64,000 nucleotides of DNA from Aliirhizobium wenxiniae (GTDB lineage Bacteria > Pseudomonadota > Alphaproteobacteria > Rhizobiales > Rhizobiaceae), in the NCBI RefSeq assembly GCF_014201355.1, contig NZ_JACHEG010000004.1, positions 248,001 through 312,000 of the forward strand. Reading direction: 5' to 3'. Made by a program: the position numbers and the translations under genes. The notes beneath the pieces were generated by a model. It was not told the DNA's origin. It did no database searches and saw nothing but the letters and a program-made list of their open reading frames with translations. Positions 44,856 to 52,981 of this stretch are shown one piece after another. The first letter of the stretch is position 1; each line of letters begins with the position of its first letter.

Positions 44856-45032
44856 CTAATCGCTCATTCGGCCTGCAGCAAAAATAACCGAGATGAGACC
44901 GGCCGCCAAGCTGACTGCGACAAGGCAGCTGGGTATGCCGGTGTCGAAATTGCGCAAAACCAGACTTGCAATGATGAGGGCTGCACCAACCGTCATCGTC
45001 CAATTACCGGTTAATTTGAGAATATCTTTCAT
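44856..45032 (-). CDS. small two-helix membrane protein
   Basis: A 58-residue protein below the usual gene-finding length. The ATG at 45032 is preceded by the purine-rich AAGAGAGAGA. It has two hydrophobic stretches, WTMTVGAALIIASLVL (about residues 11-26) and LVAVSLAAGLISVIFAAG (about 37-54), joined by a short polar turn with one Cys. This is the pattern of a small inner-membrane hairpin protein. I recognise no family. Confidence 0.55.
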   Translation of the reverse strand: MKDILKLTGNWTMTVGAALIIASLVLRNFDTGIPSCLVAVSLAAGLISVIFAAGRMSD

Positions 45033-45110
45033 GGATCTCTCTCTTGAAAAAAGAGTTTATCAAGCGCGGCATGACGTCGACGACCAATTTTGGCAGATGG
45101 TTTGTCGTTA

Positions 45111-45299
45111 TCACGCAGCAATCGGACTTGAGGATCTGAGGTGGTCGCTGATCGCGGCCCTCAGTTCGCCAACCGTTGCAAAACGCCGATCATCAAGATC
45201 GATGACATGAAACTTCACAGCTATAAAACGCAGCTTCCCGCTATCTGGAATGGCTATGCCGACCGGCAAACCACCATGCTCAATAACTTGCTTCTGCAT
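45111..45299 (-). CDS. small hypothetical protein
   Basis: A 62-residue protein starting at the ATG 45299 with AGGAGTGAAGGAC just upstream. It reads MQKQVIEHGGLPVGIAIPDS, then a beta-rich, charged part (LRFIAVKFHVIDLDDRRFATV). Short proteins of this kind occur in rhizobia without known function. The longer upstream frame lacks protein-like composition. Confidence 0.6.
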   Translation of the reverse strand: MQKQVIEHGGLPVGIAIPDSGKLRFIAVKFHVIDLDDRRFATVGELRAAISDHLRSSSPIAA

Positions 45300-45622
45300 G
45301 TCCTTCACTCCTATCTCGCAATCTTTCTTCAATGTTCTCGGCCGTAATGGGCGCGATACACATCTGCATTCGCGAGTGGAGGAGGCATCGGGAAACGGAC
45401 GAACCCACAAGCAGGCTGGTTGTGGCTTGGGCTGCAGTGCTGAAGCTTTTCATGTCCGATTTCCATTCGTTCTGTATTCGCTGTCCGCAAATTACCGGAT
45501 CACGTTATCTGCAACGAGGCAAATTAATCTATCTTTCTGGTAGATTTTGGATGAGCTTTCGCCGACGCGACGTGACCGCCCGCCTATCTTCTAGAAGCGT
45601 TAGAAATGTAATGAGGTCGGTT
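45300..45622. other. intergenic region, nothing recognised
   Basis: These 323 bases lie between two divergent genes. The part before 45600 is AT-rich, as expected for promoters. I see no operator, repeat or credible gene. Confidence 0.35.
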
Positions 45623-46225
45623 ATGATCCAGACGCTTGTCATTCCGGGTTTGAATGGCTCTTCCGACGAGCATTGGCAGCGACACTGGGTGCGCGAACGA
45701 ATATCCTCGTCGGTCGTGGAACAGGAGAACTGGACCTGTCCGGTTCTTGCGCACTGGCAGGCGAAGCTCGATGAGGCGCTGTCGAACACCGATGGCGCCT
45801 TTCTCGTTGCACACAGCCTCGGTTGCCTCCTCGCAGCGAGCTATGCCGGCCGCCGTGGGGCAGGCCTTATCCGTGGCGCGCTGCTGGTCGCTCCTTGTTC
45901 GTTGGAAACAACCCTGCAGATGCATCCCTGCATGATTGATTTCGGTATCGAACCGCTTGAGCGTCTTCCCTTTCCAAGTCTCGTTGTCGGTAGCCTCAAC
46001 GATCCCTACATGAGTGTTCCGCAGTTGGAACGTCATGTCAAAGCTTGGGGAAGTGATCTGGTCACGATCGGGTTTTCCGGCCACATCAATGTTGCAAGCG
46101 GTTTTGGGCGCTGGCCTCAAGGATATGATTTTTTTGAGCGGTTGGTGCGGTCATCAATGGTTCCGCAGCCGTGGCCGTCGGCTGCCACGTCTCGCTCTGA
46201 TTTGGTCCGCTCATCCACTCTTTAG
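45623..46225 (+). CDS. alpha/beta hydrolase, RBBP9/YdeN family
   Basis: A 200-residue serine hydrolase of the RBBP9/YdeN type. The catalytic triad is visible: Ser65 (VAHSLGC), Asp127 (SLNDPY) and His154 (FSGHIN). The N-terminal TLVIPGLNGSSDEHWQRHW is characteristic of the family. The ATG at 45623 has GAGG 6 bases upstream. It is convergent with the SfnB gene, 20 bases away. Physiological substrates of this family are mostly unknown. Confidence 0.9.
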   Translation: MIQTLVIPGLNGSSDEHWQRHWVRERISSSVVEQENWTCPVLAHWQAKLDEALSNTDGAFLVAHSLGCLLAASYAGRRGAGLIRGALLVAPCSLETTLQMHPCMIDFGIEPLERLPFPSLVVGSLNDPYMSVPQLERHVKAWGSDLVTIGFSGHINVASGFGRWPQGYDFFERLVRSSMVPQPWPSAATSRSDLVRSSTL

Positions 46226-46245
46226 GTGACATGATTATCGGGCAC

Positions 46246-47460
46246 TCAAAATTGGAGGTTCGTATCGGGAATCTTGCCGTTGAGGTGAAAATCGCCGACG
46301 GCATGATACCAGTGCACCGGATCATCAACTGGATGGTTCCCTGCGTTGTGCCAATGGCGATCGAGATTGAGCGTTTCGTCTGTCGCGGATGCTCCTGCAA
46401 GCTCGAGTAGCGTATTGGCTGCCTCCAGCGCGGCCTCCGCCGTGAAGATTTTAGCGGCAGCCACTGCAACCGAGGCATCCGACGCAGCTGGAATAGACGG
46501 AGACACCTGGGCGACGTCTACCTTCCTGCCTGCTCGCTCGACCAGGGCTGCTGCTGCTTCTATCTTGATGGCAACCGATCCTGTTTTGGCGATGGCCCAA
46601 GGATCCGCGTTCGTGCTCTCGGCATCAATGTTGGGATTGCCGCGTGACCGTGTTCCAACGAAATCCAGCATGTCGGCGAAAGCTGCACGGGCGACCCCGA
46701 GATCGACGGCGGCGTGGAGCAATTGGCCAAGTGATCCGAGCGTGCTCGACTGCTGTAAAGCCCGGTCGTGAGCTATGACGGAGTCGGCGGATACATAGAT
46801 GTTGTCGATGATAACGGTGCAGCCCGCAGTCGTTTTTTGACCAAAGCCTGCCCGATCGCCCATGATATCAAGGCCTTCGGTTTGGCGCGGTACAATCGCC
46901 ATCACGGTACGATCCTCGGGGTCTTGCGCGATGATGGCAATCCAGTCGGCAAACAAGGCGCTTGTGGAGTAATATTTCTGTCCGGAAATACGATATCCGA
47001 CCCCATCGGGTACCAGGCGCGTAGTGATGGCACCGGCCGCTTCGATATTTTTTTCGGCAAATGCATTCGCGAAATGATCGCCGGCCAGTGCCCTGGCAAA
47101 GAAAGATCGCTTCTGCTCTTCGCTTCCTGCGAGCCGAAGTACCTCCAGGATGTGGAAATGGTTTTGAGGGATTTGGCCTATCGAGCTATCTACTTCCGAC
47201 AAGAGCGCAACTACTTCTGCCAAAAACGGATTGGAGATATCGGCTCCGCCATATTCTGTCGGAACACTTATGCCCAAAATGCCGGATTGAGCGACACGCT
47301 CCAGCGTGTGATGGGAGAGGATACTTTGCCGGTCATGACGGTTGGATTCGGTGCGAATTTCATTCGCTAGCGCCTTTGCAACCTCAATCGCTTCATCTTC
47401 GGTTCTGATATAAGGGGAAACGGCCCTGAGCGTTCCTGCCAAGTTGATGACCTTGCTCAT
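46246..47460 (-). CDS. sfnB: SfnB-family flavin-dependent oxidoreductase (acyl-CoA dehydrogenase fold)
   Basis: A 404-residue acyl-CoA-dehydrogenase-fold flavoprotein of the SfnB sulfur-acquisition type. It has SGILGISVPTEYGGADISNPF, QIPQNHFHILEVLRLAG, FANAFAEKN and SGQKYYSTSALFADW, and ends with LDRHWHNAGNHPVDDPVHWYH, characteristic of this DszC-like subgroup. Related enzymes assist oxidation of sulfones and sulfonates under sulfate limitation. The ATG at 47460 follows GAGGGTGC. It is the last gene of a minus-strand run with the dehydrogenase, MsuE, the SfnC-like and the SsuD-like genes. Confidence 0.9.
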   Translation of the reverse strand: MSKVINLAGTLRAVSPYIRTEDEAIEVAKALANEIRTESNRHDRQSILSHHTLERVAQSGILGISVPTEYGGADISNPFLAEVVALLSEVDSSIGQIPQNHFHILEVLRLAGSEEQKRSFFARALAGDHFANAFAEKNIEAAGAITTRLVPDGVGYRISGQKYYSTSALFADWIAIIAQDPEDRTVMAIVPRQTEGLDIMGDRAGFGQKTTAGCTVIIDNIYVSADSVIAHDRALQQSSTLGSLGQLLHAAVDLGVARAAFADMLDFVGTRSRGNPNIDAESTNADPWAIAKTGSVAIKIEAAAALVERAGRKVDVAQVSPSIPAASDASVAVAAAKIFTAEAALEAANTLLELAGASATDETLNLDRHWHNAGNHPVDDPVHWYHAVGDFHLNGKIPDTNLQF

Positions 47461-47654
47461 CGCACCCTCCTTCACAAGGGCAACATTCAGCCATGGTCCT
47501 GATCGCGATTGAAGGAACAAAGCTTCAAATAACCTAACTAGCTGAGCGTTTTTTTCTCTCAGCGACGCACCGCGAAGTTAATCAGTCATGCAAGCTTGTT
47601 CTTGGCCGCTTTGCGCAGCAGCGCGTTCAGACTGGGAACGTCTTTCCCGCGAGG

Positions 47655-48656
47655 TCACTCCGTCACCCTGTTGCGAAGCCGGCCCTCATCCAACAACAGC
47701 TTTACCGTCTTCGCTGCATTTGTGCGCATCTCGATGGCTGCGTGATCGGAGTAGAATGCATTATGGGGCGTGATGACAAGAAGGCCTGCGAGCCAATCCT
47801 CGCGGTTGCGCCATGCTTCCAACAGAGGGTGATTTCCCGGCGGTTCATGCAGTAACGTGTCGATTCCTGCCGCTGCGATCTGCCCGCTCCGAAGCGCTGC
47901 TTCGAGCGCATCGAGATCTTCGATCAATTCGCCTCGCGCAGTGTTGACGACAATCGTGCCGTGTTTCAACCGGGCGAGGCCTTCGGCATTGAGAATACCG
48001 CGCGTCTGCGCCGTTGCCGGGCAATGAAGGGTTACGATATCCGACTGGGCGAAAAGTTCATCCAGCCGCTCCGCACGTTGATAACCGATCGCCTTCTCGT
48101 GCCCAGGCGGCTGGCCGGGATCGTAACCAAGGATGTGAAAGCCGAAAGGCTTCAATCTGTTGATTACTGCAGTCCCTATTCTACCGACGCCAATGACACC
48201 AACCGTGGCTCGGTTCGAGCGGAGAAGCGGCTTGAGGCTGTGGATTTGCCATCCGGATTTATGTCCGCGCGCGCGCTCGTCATGTTCCCAAAGACGCCGA
48301 TGCAGCGAAAGGATCATCGCAAGCGCGTGATCAGCAACTTCCTCCGTACCGTAGTCGGGATTATTGGCAAAGGGAATGCCTGCAGCGGCAAGTGCCGCAA
48401 GATCGATCTTTTCGTAGCCGACGCCATACCTGACTACGCCCTTGCAGCGGCTGAGGTGTGTCACCGTTTCAGGGCCGAGCCGCGCACCCCAAGTCATCAG
48501 TGCATCAAGCCTCGCTAGACGATCGGGATCGAATGATGTTTCGTCAGTGCTGGCGAAAAAGTCGATCTCGACGTCATCGCCAAGCACTTCCGCTTCCAGA
48601 TCGGGCAGGCCGATCATGTGATCGGTAATCCCGACCACGTATTTCCTACCCGTCAT
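47655..48656 (-). CDS. D-isomer-specific 2-hydroxyacid dehydrogenase
   Basis: A 333-residue NAD(P)-dependent dehydrogenase. The nucleotide-binding motif is VGVIGVGRIGTAVINRL. Catalytic residues are Arg (NTARGELI, with the substrate-binding VVRYGVGYEKIDL upstream), Glu in DTLLHEPP and His in TPHNAFYSD. It reduces or oxidises a 2-oxo/2-hydroxy acid, perhaps a phosphoglycerate or lactate analogue. I chose the ATG at 48656. Its position inside the sulfur gene block, 62 bases after msuE, suggests a role in handling a carbon skeleton after desulfonation (inference). Confidence 0.92.
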   Translation of the reverse strand: MTGRKYVVGITDHMIGLPDLEAEVLGDDVEIDFFASTDETSFDPDRLARLDALMTWGARLGPETVTHLSRCKGVVRYGVGYEKIDLAALAAAGIPFANNPDYGTEEVADHALAMILSLHRRLWEHDERARGHKSGWQIHSLKPLLRSNRATVGVIGVGRIGTAVINRLKPFGFHILGYDPGQPPGHEKAIGYQRAERLDELFAQSDIVTLHCPATAQTRGILNAEGLARLKHGTIVVNTARGELIEDLDALEAALRSGQIAAAGIDTLLHEPPGNHPLLEAWRNREDWLAGLLVITPHNAFYSDHAAIEMRTNAAKTVKLLLDEGRLRNRVTE

Positions 48657-48718
48657 TCTGATCTGCCTTTGCGGCACTGGCATATCTTCCTGATGGGCAA
48701 CCAACCGGGCACCATTGC

Positions 48719-49279
48719 CTATTCCGCTGCCATCGCCGCAGAGAACGAGCGGGCACTGATCAGCAGCGAAGCTTCTGCGAGCGCCTGGTTCACCCGTCCA
48801 AGAATAGCGGACGAAGGAGCACCATCTACGAAGTCACGGCCCGAAGCGTAGATCGCGGTCGGCACCACGAAGGCTTCGAAGAAAGCGAAGAGCGGGCGCA
48901 ACTGATGTTCGACGACGAGCGAGTGGCGATCTCCTCCGCCCGTAGCTGTCAGAACGATCGGCTTACCGCGCAGGTCAGAGGGGTCGAGCAGGTCGATGAC
49001 ATGCTTGAAGAGGCCTGTGTAGCTTCCCTTGTAGGTTGGCGAGCCGATGACGAGCGCTTCGGCCTCAACAATCGTTCTAATTACTTTACGGGCGGCTGGA
49101 TCTAGATCCGTGACCGATCTGGCGGTCGCCAGCGACGGGCCGAGGTCCTCTACATCGAAGACCACGTGCTGCAAACCGGCTTGCCCCGCCAACGCCTCCG
49201 TCACATTCTCCACGAAGCGTCGCGTACCTGAAGGCCGCGAGATGTTGCCCGAGAAGCCGACAATAAGATTGTTACCCAT
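48719..49279 (-). CDS. msuE: NAD(P)H-dependent FMN reductase (MsuE-like)
   Basis: A 186-residue flavodoxin-fold FMN reductase. LIVGFSGNISRPSGTRRFVENV is the phosphate-binding N-terminus and IGSPTYKGSYTGLFKHVIDLLDP is the characteristic flavin-binding block of SsuE/MsuE. It supplies free reduced FMN to two-component monooxygenases such as the SsuD-like and luciferase-like enzymes encoded at 50637-52981 and possibly 17715-18752. It lies 63 bases after the SfnC-like gene. Confidence 0.92.
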   Translation of the reverse strand: MGNNLIVGFSGNISRPSGTRRFVENVTEALAGQAGLQHVVFDVEDLGPSLATARSVTDLDPAARKVIRTIVEAEALVIGSPTYKGSYTGLFKHVIDLLDPSDLRGKPIVLTATGGGDRHSLVVEHQLRPLFAFFEAFVVPTAIYASGRDFVDGAPSSAILGRVNQALAEASLLISARSFSAAMAAE

Positions 49280-49342
49280 TCAAATCCCTTTCAGAAATGC
49301 GGTCACAGGCTGTTAGCCGTCAGTGAATTTTCTTTTGCTTGC

Positions 49343-50524
49343 TCAGGCGGTCTTGAGGATCGCAACATTGGTCAGATCGCTAGACCGGCCGGCATCGCTT
49401 CTTTTCCATTTATCGAAAGCGGCGCGTCCAAGAATGGAGATGGTCGTATCTTCCTGCGGCGCGTGGACCAGTACGGATTGGATATCCCGGAAATGACGTT
49501 CAAGGCCTAGATCCGAGCTCAGGCCCGGATTGCCGATGCCGCGTACTGCAATCTCGACAGCGTCCCGGATCTGTCTACCGGCAAGTAGTCTTGCCCTTAT
49601 CAGCGCTTCCGCGTCGTCACTATTGTGAGCCAGCGTGCCGAATATGATCTGGCGGGCACCTGAAACGGCCAGATCAATTTCCCCTGAGAGCGTCACGAAC
49701 CGCTCTGTCCGGGCGATGGGATGGCCGAGATTGGCGGGTATGCGTTCATGTGCGAACTGGATGAAAACAGCTTGGGCCGCTTCGGCTGCGCCGAGATAGA
49801 TAGCAGTCAATGCCAGATTGATAGCTGCATGCGCACGGTTATCCTGTTGGGCGATAGAAGGATCTACCAGGTCCAGCGCGTTTTCTGCCGGAATTTCGAC
49901 ATCCGTGTATGCGACGTCATGCGACCCGGTCGCCCGCATGCCGAGGCTCTTCCAGTTCTCGATGACCTCGATACCCGGAAGGCCGTTTGGCACGACAAAG
50001 GTTCCGACGCGCGCCGGCACTTCGTCCGTATGGGCCCAGACGAGAAAGTGAGTCAGGCCATGGGCACCTGTCACGAAACGCTTCCTGCCGGAGATCGACC
50101 AGCCTGTTACCGTGCGGCGTGCGACCGTTGCGGGCAAACCGCCGCGGGCGGGCGAACCCAGTTCTGGCTCCACGCGAGCGGCGTTGAGCAACAGCGGCCG
50201 TTGCTTGGCTTCGTCCAGCAGGCGCCTGTAAAGGCTGTCCGGCCAATGGTTTTTTGTTGCCTGACCGAGATGGTTGAATATCGTCATGGCGCTGATCAGA
50301 GCCACCGAAGGATCGCCTCGACCAAGTGCTGCCAGAATATGAGCGGCATCGCTTAGCGTTGCTCCTTCACCGCCATAGCGGCTGGCCACGGTGCTTTCCA
50401 GCAAACCCGCCTCATGAACCGCACGGATACCTGCCCAGGGGAACTGGCCGGTCTGATCCGCATCGGGTGCGGCGTCTGCAAGGATGCGTGCAGTAGCATC
50501 GAGGAGAGTTGGATCATATGACAT
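49343..50524 (-). CDS. acyl-CoA-dehydrogenase-fold flavoprotein (SfnC/DszC-like)
   Basis: A 393-residue acyl-CoA-dehydrogenase-fold protein. Landmarks are GLLESTVASRYGGEGATLSDA, SGRKRFVTGAHGLTHFLVW and LGMRATGSHDV. The context with MsuE and SfnB points to a reduced-flavin monooxygenase acting on organosulfur compounds rather than fatty-acid oxidation. It resembles SfnC-type proteins of the sulfur regulon (from memory). I chose the ATG at 50524. The upstream palindrome at 50548-50565 lies between this gene and the SsuD-like gene. Confidence 0.85.
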   Translation of the reverse strand: MSYDPTLLDATARILADAAPDADQTGQFPWAGIRAVHEAGLLESTVASRYGGEGATLSDAAHILAALGRGDPSVALISAMTIFNHLGQATKNHWPDSLYRRLLDEAKQRPLLLNAARVEPELGSPARGGLPATVARRTVTGWSISGRKRFVTGAHGLTHFLVWAHTDEVPARVGTFVVPNGLPGIEVIENWKSLGMRATGSHDVAYTDVEIPAENALDLVDPSIAQQDNRAHAAINLALTAIYLGAAEAAQAVFIQFAHERIPANLGHPIARTERFVTLSGEIDLAVSGARQIIFGTLAHNSDDAEALIRARLLAGRQIRDAVEIAVRGIGNPGLSSDLGLERHFRDIQSVLVHAPQEDTTISILGRAAFDKWKRSDAGRSSDLTNVAILKTA

Positions 50525-50547
50525 GCGGTTCTGGACTTTCCGGATTG

Positions 50548-50565
50548 CGGGGAACACGTTCCCCG
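50548..50565. repeat. palindrome CGGGGAAC-AC-GTTCCCCG
   Basis: An 8-bp perfect inverted repeat with a 2-base centre lies in the 112-base gap between the SsuD-like and SfnC-like genes, 24 bases upstream of the latter. It could be a small hairpin regulating read-through or a protein-binding site. A second short stem (50621-50635) follows the SsuD-like stop. Confidence 0.5.
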
Positions 50566-50636
50566 AAGACGCTACTGAGTTCGCGGTTTTACCTTGCGGG
50601 GGTGAGGGGCCTGCATAACGCCTTGACCTTCAAGGC

Positions 50637-51740
50637 TTACGCAGCCGTTTTCCGCTTGGCCTCTTCCCGCTCGCGAATGCCTTCGCGCACGAGTGGAAGC
50701 ACGTAGCGTCCGTAATCGACAGCATCGTTGTAATTGTCATAGCCTCTGATCGAGATCAGATCGGCGCCGAGATCGATATAATCGAGTATCGAGTCCGCGA
50801 TCGTGCGCGGTGAACCCACAAGTGCAGTGGTTGCGCCGCTGGCATTGGTTGCTGTGACGGTTGGATACCAGAGGGCGCGGTCATGCACATCACCGCGTTT
50901 TGCGATTTCCAGTAGTCGCTGCGAGCCGACATTGGCCGGTGCTGGAGCGTTTACCGGAGCGCGATGAAGGCCCTTCTGGCGGTTCTCATTCAACTGGTCC
51001 AGAATCTTGTGCGCCTTTTGCCACGCAAGTTCATCGGTTTCGGCGACGATGGGACGGAAGGTGACCCAGATGCGCGGGCGATCTGTCCGGCCGGCCTTCG
51101 CCGCTTCCGCATAGATTCGTTCGATCTGCTGTTTTGTTTCGGCAAGCGGTTCGCCCCAAAGGCCGAAGATATCGCAGAGAGAGCCACCGATACGATAGGC
51201 CGCGTCCGACGACCCGCCCAGTGAGATCGGGATCAGCCCGTTGGTTGGACGCACGGCACTGCGGAACTGCTTGAACTGGTAATATTTGCCGTCGAAATCG
51301 AAGGGCTCCCTTGATGTCCAGGCCAGGCGCAGGATGCGGATATACTCTTCCTGCCGTTCGTAGCGCTCTTCCTTGTTAAGGAAATCACCCTCGCGTGCCT
51401 GCTCCTCATCGCTGCCGCCGGCGATAAAGTGGACAACGACGCGACCACCACTCAGTTGATCGAGCGTCGCAAGCGACTTGGCCGCAACTGTCGGGTAGAC
51501 GGTGTTGGGTCTCAGCGCCACGATGATCTTGATGTTCTTCGTATGCGCAAGCACCGTTGCACCAAGCGTGAAAGGATCAAAAGACGACGAGGAATAGGGG
51601 ATCAGCGTGTAGTTGAAGCCGTAATCATCGAGCGAGCGGGCATAGCGCTCGAGGAAACGTGGATCCACAGGAGCATCGGGAATGGGGTTCAGATCATTCG
51701 ACGCATTGGGAAAGCTTACGCTGATAAATTCCGCGGTCAT
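50637..51740 (-). CDS. SsuD-like flavin-dependent alkanesulfonate monooxygenase
   Basis: A 367-residue luciferase-fold monooxygenase close to SsuD/MsuD, which oxidises alkanesulfonates to an aldehyde plus sulfite using reduced FMN. Landmarks are ERYARSLDDYGFNYTLIPYSSSS near the N-terminus, IIVALRPNTVYPTVAAKSLATLDQ, VVHFIAGGSDEEQAREGDFL and ISLGGSSDAAYRIGG. The ATG at 51740 follows AGGAGCTCAC. The shared element lies 77 bases upstream. With MsuE two genes downstream, the oxygenase-reductase pair is complete. Substrate chain length is not predictable. Confidence 0.92.
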   Translation of the reverse strand: MTAEFISVSFPNASNDLNPIPDAPVDPRFLERYARSLDDYGFNYTLIPYSSSSFDPFTLGATVLAHTKNIKIIVALRPNTVYPTVAAKSLATLDQLSGGRVVVHFIAGGSDEEQAREGDFLNKEERYERQEEYIRILRLAWTSREPFDFDGKYYQFKQFRSAVRPTNGLIPISLGGSSDAAYRIGGSLCDIFGLWGEPLAETKQQIERIYAEAAKAGRTDRPRIWVTFRPIVAETDELAWQKAHKILDQLNENRQKGLHRAPVNAPAPANVGSQRLLEIAKRGDVHDRALWYPTVTATNASGATTALVGSPRTIADSILDYIDLGADLISIRGYDNYNDAVDYGRYVLPLVREGIREREEAKRKTAA

Positions 51741-51807
51741 GTGAGCTCCTTGAGTTTGGCAGCCGATGCGGAAAGGTTAAGCAGCGGCAGATTGATGAGG
51801 AAGACAG

Positions 51808-51832
51808 GTCGTTCTTTTTCTATGGAATATGT
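51808..51832 (-). promoter_or_regulatory. shared upstream element, copy 2
   Basis: On the minus strand this reads ATTCCATAGAAAAAGAA followed by YRACC and, a little further, GTCTT, almost identical to copy 3 at 58538-58561. It lies upstream of the SsuD-like gene and beside an AT-rich imperfect palindrome (AGAAAATATTCT, 51833-51844). It is a candidate activator site or promoter element. Confidence 0.5.
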
Positions 51833-51892
51833 AGAAAATATTCTCTGCGGCTGATGGTGCTTTAGACGGTGCTACCGTGACCTTCACCGTGT

Positions 51893-52981
51893 TTAGTGCT
51901 GCAGGGCGGGTGACCAGTCGAATGCCGGGGCAACGGTTTGGGCAAGGTCGCTCAATAGCCGGATGTTTTCGGTGAGCCCGAAGGCCGGCGGCAAAAAGAG
52001 GACCAGCTCGTCAGCCGCGCTGAGACCTGGATCTTTAAAGACGGATTCGATCACCTGATCGGGCGTTCCCTGAAAAACAGGAGAAATGAGTGCGCCGGCT
52101 GGCTGGCTGGCGGGTGCGAGCGCGCCCTTGGGACGTGATGCGGCGATGCCATTGGTACGACGATCCAGATCATACGCGGCATATTTTTCGCGAAGCTCGG
52201 CGGTTGTGCCAACAAGAACAGAGGCGGCGACGGCTACTGGCGGCGGCTCGGTCGTCCAGATTTCCCGCCAGGTCGCACGATAGGCTTCGATGATCCGAGC
52301 CTGATATTCGCCGAAGGTCTCGCCTTCGGCCTGATCATGCAGCACCGTCCCGGAAATCAATCCGATACCGAGTTCGGCCGCCTGGATGGCTGAGCTGAGG
52401 CTGGCTGAACCCTGCCGGATACGGCTACGCAGAGTAGGGCTATGCGGGGTGACGCGCAATTCGGCTCCCAGCGGCGCCCCCTGAACGGGCTCGGTAACGG
52501 TATGCAGGATTTCGCCGGAAACGGCGGACAGAAAACGTGCCTGACGGCGTTTGGCCTCCGTGCGGGCGTCGGTGTCGACGATGCCGAAGACCGCATCGAA
52601 AGCTCCATTGGCTCCGGTCGAGATCGCAAGCTCAAGCCGGCCACCGATCAGGAGGTCTGTCGTACCGGCAGCTTCTGCGAGAAGGATCGGATCCTGATAG
52701 CGCATCGGGATGACGGCTGATCCGAGCGTGATATGCCGCGTATGCTGGCCGACGGCTGCGAAAAAGGGAAGCGGTGAGGAGAGGTAATGATCGAAATGAC
52801 GCTGATAGGCCCAACCCGACTGGTAGCCCAGTTGCTCGGCCTGCCTGAACAGTTCCAATCCGTCGCGCAGGCCCTGTGCTGGTCCTGCATCGTCATTGAA
52901 CGACACGCGTGTGTTGAAACCGAGCCGCTGCTTGGGGCGGAACGAGCCGGGTAGGCTTTTGGTCGGAACGGCGATGGTCAT
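51893..52981 (-). CDS. luciferase-like flavin-dependent monooxygenase
   Basis: A 362-residue luciferase-fold oxygenase. Landmarks are LGFNTRVSFND, AEQLGYQSGWAYQRHFDH, ITLGSAVIPMRYQDPILLAEAAGTTD and LELAISTGANGAF. It is the counterpart of the monooxygenase at 17715-18752, as each terminates an importer with a fused double ATPase. The start overlaps the ATPase stop by 4 bases (ATGA). The C-terminal part contains GTPDQVIESVF. The substrate is whatever the importer delivers, probably an organosulfur compound (inference). Confidence 0.9.
   Translation of the reverse strand: MTIAVPTKSLPGSFRPKQRLGFNTRVSFNDDAGPAQGLRDGLELFRQAEQLGYQSGWAYQRHFDHYLSSPLPFFAAVGQHTRHITLGSAVIPMRYQDPILLAEAAGTTDLLIGGRLELAISTGANGAFDAVFGIVDTDARTEAKRRQARFLSAVSGEILHTVTEPVQGAPLGAELRVTPHSPTLRSRIRQGSASLSSAIQAAELGIGLISGTVLHDQAEGETFGEYQARIIEAYRATWREIWTTEPPPVAVAASVLVGTTAELREKYAAYDLDRRTNGIAASRPKGALAPASQPAGALISPVFQGTPDQVIESVFKDPGLSAADELVLFLPPAFGLTENIRLLSDLAQTVAPAFDWSPALQH

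Noticed and set aside
47461..47654. A possible sigma-54 promoter (TGGC...TTGC on the minus strand) upstream of sfnB
   Set aside because: The spacing between the GG and GC elements is one base short of the strict consensus, and no SfnR-type activator gene is present in the window.
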